Positions 60,954 to 64,000 of a stretch of 64,000 nucleotides of DNA are shown one piece after another. The notes beneath the pieces were generated by a model, which was given only the letters and a program-made list of their open reading frames with translations, was not told the DNA's origin and searched no databases. This stretch comes from Micromonospora ferruginea (lineage in GTDB: Bacteria; Actinomycetota; Actinomycetes; Mycobacteriales; Micromonosporaceae). The stretch spans positions 4,161,001-4,225,000 of the forward strand of contig NZ_CP059322.2 of the NCBI RefSeq assembly GCF_013694245.2. The letters are read 5' to 3'. The first letter of the stretch is position 1. Each line of letters opens with the position of its first letter. The translations under genes were made by a program, and so were the position numbers.

Positions 60954-62228
60954 ATGCGAGCTGGCCAGGACGTACCGATCCGGGGCGGGAGGACCCGCCG
61001 CGGCGGGCGACGCGCTCTCGCCGCCGCGGTGCTCGCCGCCGCCATGGCCCTGACGTCCGCCTGCACCGGCGGCGGCGACAAGCCGTCGAGTTGGCAGGGC
61101 GGCGGGGACGGCGGCGAGAAGGCCCCGAAGGCGGCGGCCACCATCAGCGAGCCGGCCGCCGACGCCAAGGACGTGCCGGCGACCACCGCCATCACCTTCT
61201 CCACCACGGAGGCGCAGCAGACCGCCGTCGAGCTGAAGGACGGCGCCGGCAAGGTCGTCGAGGGCACGCTCGCCGCGGACGGGAAGAGCTGGCAGCCGGC
61301 CGCCGCGCTGGCCTACGCCGAGACCTACACGGCGACCGTGACCGCCACCGGCGACGACGGCAAGCCGGCCACCGCCACCAGCACGTTCACCACCATGGCG
61401 AAGCCGGCCAAGCAGGTGCGGGTGACCAGCTTCCTCGGCGACAACCAGGTCGTCGGCGTGGCCATGCCGCTGATCGTGAAGTTCGGCCGGGCCATCCCGC
61501 CGGACTACCGCGACGACATGCAGCGCCGGATGACGGTGACCGCGACGCCGGCCCAGGAGGGCATCTGGCGCTGGATCAGCCCGACCGAGGTCCACTACCG
61601 GCCGAAGACGTTCTGGAAGGCCAACAGCACCGTCTCGTACAAGGTGCAGGCGGCCGGGCTGCCGCTCGGCGACGGCTGGTACGGCCGCTCCGACCTGACC
61701 GTCGACGTCAAGATCGGCCCGTCGTTCGTGATGACGGTGGACAACCGCACCAAGCGGATGACCGTCACCAAGGACGGCAAGGCGATCAAGACGATCCTGG
61801 TGAGCCTGGGCAAGAAGAGCACCCCGTCCTCCAGCGGCACCATGGTGGTGATCGAGAAGCTCCGGCACACCGTCTTCGACACCATGGAGGAGCTGGGCCC
61901 GGAGGAGGGCTACCGCACCGAGATCGACTACGCCCAGCGACTCACCTGGGGCGGCGAGTTCATCCACGCCGCGCCCTGGTCAGAGGGGGTGCAGGGCAAG
62001 ACGAACGTCTCGCACGGCTGCGTCAACGTCTCGATGAAGGACGGCAACTGGCTGTTCACCAACACCCGGATGGGCGACCCGATCACGGTCAAGGGCACCG
62101 AGCGGAAGCTGCAGAACGGCAACGGCTGGACCGACTGGAACATGAGCTGGGACGAGTACGTCAAGGGCAGCGCCCTGCCGTACGAGCCGACGGGCGACGT
62201 GACGCCCAGCCCGGAGCCGACCGCCTGA
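60954..62228 (+). CDS. L,D-transpeptidase lipoprotein (second of tandem pair)
   Basis: The 424-residue protein starts at ATG 60954, with GAGGT upstream. A lipoprotein signal with LTSAC (Cys about 41) leads to a charged Gly-rich linker, two Ig-like regions (ATISEPAADAKDVPATTAI, TYTATVTATGDDGKP) and a YkuD domain with KKSTPSSSGTMVV, GGEFIHAAPW and SHGCVNVS. Sequence and layout closely follow the preceding gene, indicating tandem duplication. Same role: 3-3 crosslinking or attachment in peptidoglycan. Confidence 0.9.
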   Translation: MRAGQDVPIRGGRTRRGGRRALAAAVLAAAMALTSACTGGGDKPSSWQGGGDGGEKAPKAAATISEPAADAKDVPATTAITFSTTEAQQTAVELKDGAGKVVEGTLAADGKSWQPAAALAYAETYTATVTATGDDGKPATATSTFTTMAKPAKQVRVTSFLGDNQVVGVAMPLIVKFGRAIPPDYRDDMQRRMTVTATPAQEGIWRWISPTEVHYRPKTFWKANSTVSYKVQAAGLPLGDGWYGRSDLTVDVKIGPSFVMTVDNRTKRMTVTKDGKAIKTILVSLGKKSTPSSSGTMVVIEKLRHTVFDTMEELGPEEGYRTEIDYAQRLTWGGEFIHAAPWSEGVQGKTNVSHGCVNVSMKDGNWLFTNTRMGDPITVKGTERKLQNGNGWTDWNMSWDEYVKGSALPYEPTGDVTPSPEPTA

Positions 62229-62239
62229 CACCCGGTACA

Positions 62240-62275
62240 CGACGAAGCCCCCTCCCGGAGGAGGGGGCTTCGTCG
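62240..62275 (+). terminator. Strong hairpin terminator after the Ldt pair
   Basis: CGACGAAGCCCCCTCC (62240-62255) pairs perfectly with GGAGGGGGCTTCGTCG (62260-62275) around a 4-nt loop, ending at the tRNA-His 3' side. It can serve both strands: the Ldt gene from the left and tRNA-His from the right. Confidence 0.8.
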
Positions 62276-62276
62276 T

Positions 62277-62353
62277 TGGGGTGACTGATGGGAATTGAAC
62301 CCACGACAACCGGGACCACAACCCGGTGCTCTGCCAACTGAGCTACAGCCACC
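62277..62353 (-). tRNA. tRNA-His (anticodon GUG)
   Basis: A 77-nt gene with encoded CCA: acceptor GTGGCTG/CAGTCAC, the extra G-1 paired with discriminator C, as is characteristic of tRNA-His, anticodon stem CCGGG with loop TTGTGGT, and T arm GGGTTCAATTCCC. The 3' end abuts the bidirectional terminator at 62240-62275. Confidence 0.95.
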
Positions 62354-62443
62354 ATGCTCGCCGCTCCGGTCGACCCGGGCGGTGCGCGGACCAATAATAG
62401 CCACACCCCGCCCGACCCCGTCCACCGGGTTCCGGCCCGCGCC

Positions 62444-63034
62444 TCAGAGCTGCGCGGCGATCCCCTTCGCGGTCTCCACGTCCGGCCCGGGCAGCGGCAC
62501 GAACAGGGTCCGCCGGTAGTACTCCAACTCCCGGATGCTCTCCCGGATGTCGGCCAGCGCCCGGTGGGCCAGGCCCTTCTGCGGCTGGCCGAAGTACACC
62601 CGCGGGTACCAGCGCCGGCACAGCTCCTTGATCGAGGAGACGTCGATCATCCGGTAGTGCAGGTGGGCGTCGAGCCGGGTCATGTCCCGGGCCAGGAAGC
62701 CCCGGTCGGTGGCGATCGAGTTGCCGCACAGCGGCGCGGTGCGCGGATCCTTCACGTGGCTGGTGACGTAGTCGAGCACCATGTCCTCGGCCTCGGCCAG
62801 GGTGACCGTGGAGCGGCGTACCTCCTCGGTCAGGCCGGACTTGGCGTGCATGGTGCGCACGATCTCCGGCATGCCGTCCAGCGCCGCGTCGTCGGCGTGG
62901 ATCACCACGTCCACACCGTCCCCGAGCACGTTCAGGTCGGGGTCGGTGACGAGCGCGGCGACCTCGATGAGGGCGTCCCGACGCAGGTCGAGCCCGGTCA
63001 TCTCACAATCGATCCAGACGAGAAGATCAGCCAC
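62444..63034 (-). CDS. orn: Oligoribonuclease
   Basis: The 196-residue protein starts at GTG 63034. It has the DEDDh exonuclease set: [10 protein letters not shown] (Asp and Glu, about 9-11), [13 protein letters not shown] (third Asp, about 110) and [15 protein letters not shown] (His and Asp, about 158-163). Length and order match Orn. It degrades 2-5-nt RNA oligomers and pGpG-type dinucleotides in the cytoplasm. Its neighbourhood of tRNA-His and L,D-transpeptidases is chromosomal, which supports this side being outside the island. Confidence 0.93.
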   Translation of the reverse strand: MADLLVWIDCEMTGLDLRRDALIEVAALVTDPDLNVLGDGVDVVIHADDAALDGMPEIVRTMHAKSGLTEEVRRSTVTLAEAEDMVLDYVTSHVKDPRTAPLCGNSIATDRGFLARDMTRLDAHLHYRMIDVSSIKELCRRWYPRVYFGQPQKGLAHRALADIRESIRELEYYRRTLFVPLPGPDVETAKGIAAQL

Positions 63035-63107
63035 CGGAACAGACTACGCGCCGGCGACGCGCCCGCGCCTCGGCACGGTCGGCCAGGTGGACCGCTAGGG
63101 TTTCCCC

Positions 63108-64000
63108 GTGCCAGCCGAACCCGTCGCCCCACCCGCCGTCGCCCCGGACGACAGGGGCGGGCGTACGGCTCGGCGGGTGGTCACGGTGCTGGCGCTGGCC
63201 GCCCTGCTGCCCGCGCTCTACCTGCCCGCGCTGCGGCACGACTACTACGACCTGAAGATCTACATGCGGGCGATGGACTGGTGGGCGGCCGGTCACCCGC
63301 TCTACGACTACGTCCAGCCGGACCGGGTGCAGGGTGCGCTCTACTTCACCTATCCCCCGTTCGCGGCGCTGCTGCTGCGGCCGTTCGCGCTGCTGCCGCT
63401 CGGGGTCGCCATCGCCGCCTTCGTGGTGCTGACGCTGGCCGGCGTGGTGGTGACCACCCGCTGGCTGGTGCTGCCGGTGCTGCGGCGACACCACCTGCCG
63501 CGCGGGTTCGGGCTGACGGTCGCCGTGCTGCTGGTGCTGGCGGTGGAGAGCACCCGCGAGACGATCACACTCGGTCAGATCAACATGCTGCTGGTGGTGC
63601 TGATCCTCGCCGACCTGCTGTTCGCCGTACCCCAGGGGCGGCGCTGGGCCGGCGTGGGCGTGGGGTTGGCGGCGGCGCTCAAGCTCTTCCCGGGCATCTT
63701 CGTGATCTACCTGCTGGCCGCCCGGCGGTGGCGGGCGGCGGCGGTCGCGGCGGCGACCGCGACGGCGGCCACGCTGCTGGCGGCGGCGGTCGCGCCGGAC
63801 GACTCGTGGCGGTTCTGGACCCACGAGCTGTGGACGACCGACCGGGTGGGGCGCACCGACTACACCGGCAACCAGTCGTTGTTCGGCCTGCTCAGCCGGA
63901 TGACCGCGCCGGCCGAGCCGGGCCGGTCGGTGTGGCTGCTGCTGGCGCTGCTGATCGCCGGGTTCGGGCTGTGGCGGGCGGCGCGCGCGGCGCGGGCCGG
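63108..64000 (+). CDS. GT87 (DUF2029) membrane mannosyltransferase-like protein, truncated by the window end
   Basis: From GTG 63108, with TAGGG upstream, 297 codons are visible and the frame stays open. Multiple membrane helices occur (VLALAALLPALYLP, VAIAAFVVLTLAGVVV, MLLVVLILADLLF). Family motifs include DLKIYMRAMDWWAAGHPLYDY, YFTYPPFAALLL, TLGQINMLL, KLFPGIFVIYL and GNQSLFGLLSR. GT87 enzymes use polyprenyl-phosphate-mannose to build phosphatidylinositol mannosides or lipoarabinomannan. The exact acceptor is not predictable. Confidence 0.85.
   Translation, partial: MPAEPVAPPAVAPDDRGGRTARRVVTVLALAALLPALYLPALRHDYYDLKIYMRAMDWWAAGHPLYDYVQPDRVQGALYFTYPPFAALLLRPFALLPLGVAIAAFVVLTLAGVVVTTRWLVLPVLRRHHLPRGFGLTVAVLLVLAVESTRETITLGQINMLLVVLILADLLFAVPQGRRWAGVGVGLAAALKLFPGIFVIYLLAARRWRAAAVAAATATAATLLAAAVAPDDSWRFWTHELWTTDRVGRTDYTGNQSLFGLLSRMTAPAEPGRSVWLLLALLIAGFGLWRAARAARA

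Noticed and set aside
63027..63824. 265-residue minus-strand ORF rich in Gln/His/Arg
   Set aside because: Antisense of the GT87 gene, which shows all family motifs on the plus strand.
1..64000. CRISPR arrays and insertion sequences
   Set aside because: No regularly spaced repeats, cas genes, transposase motifs or IS-type terminal repeats were seen.

Overview
The window is uniformly GC-rich, with strong G/C bias at codon third positions, many GTG starts and actinobacterial family content (ECF sigma plus CU044_5270 pair, paired YkuD lipoproteins, CBM2-linked esterases, XRE-TPR regulators, AICE-type integrase). It looks like an actinomycete of the Micromonosporaceae, probably Micromonospora or a close relative. 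The genus is an inference from gene content and style, not from a marker gene.

Layout. (1) 1-3.16 kb is chromosome-like: a truncated secreted esterase with a well-formed promoter, a CPA1 cation/proton antiporter, a decayed VOC fragment and an intact VOC gene. (2) At 3163-3207 lies a 45-nt copy of the 3' part of tRNA-Lys(CUU), from anticodon loop to CCA. The complete tRNA-Lys is at 47586-47661 on the same strand. This is the geometry left by integration into a tRNA gene, so about 44.4 kb (3208-47581) reads as an integrated genomic island. (3) The left arm of the island (3.4-11.1 kb) is rich in nuclease-type genes: an EVE-DUF3883 protein, a PD-(D/E)XK-like protein, a PIN-DUF7662 protein, a DUF429 protein and a UvrD helicase fused to a nuclease. 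(4) 12.0-29.8 kb is a complete, tightly coupled type 2 BREX (Pgl) operon: pglW, pglX, pglY, pglZ, brxD, brxHI. (5) 29.9-33.9 kb is a reduced actinomycete integrative element core: tyrosine integrase, excisionase-like protein, DUF2637 membrane protein, an intergenic region full of inverted repeats, and a replication-relaxation protein. No FtsK/TraB translocase and no replication initiator are visible. (6) 35.0-47.2 kb holds a Nudix/HAD pair, an XRE-TPR regulator, and a seven-gene translationally coupled operon: DUF4254, a three-domain kinase-kinase-nucleotidyltransferase, phosphoribosyltransferase, GT9 glycosyltransferase, APH-like kinase, SDR and histidine phosphatase. A convergent Nudix gene, a small membrane protein and a second replication-relaxation-like protein follow. 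The coupled operon is the best candidate for an undescribed system; its product cannot be named from sequence.

(7) 47.7-64 kb again looks chromosomal: a large VWD/zinc-protease-like membrane protein, a cysteine-rich regulator with a DUF3291 gene, two CBM2-bearing carbohydrate esterases, an XRE-TPR regulator with an MTHFS-like gene, an ECF sigma/CU044_5270 pair, a second complete tRNA-Lys(CUU), two tandem L,D-transpeptidase lipoproteins, tRNA-His, oligoribonuclease and a truncated GT87 membrane glycosyltransferase.

Working together: the BREX operon plus left-arm nucleases would act as a mobile anti-phage module. The integrase/excisionase and att-like repeats would provide the mobility. The coupled operon is likely cargo.
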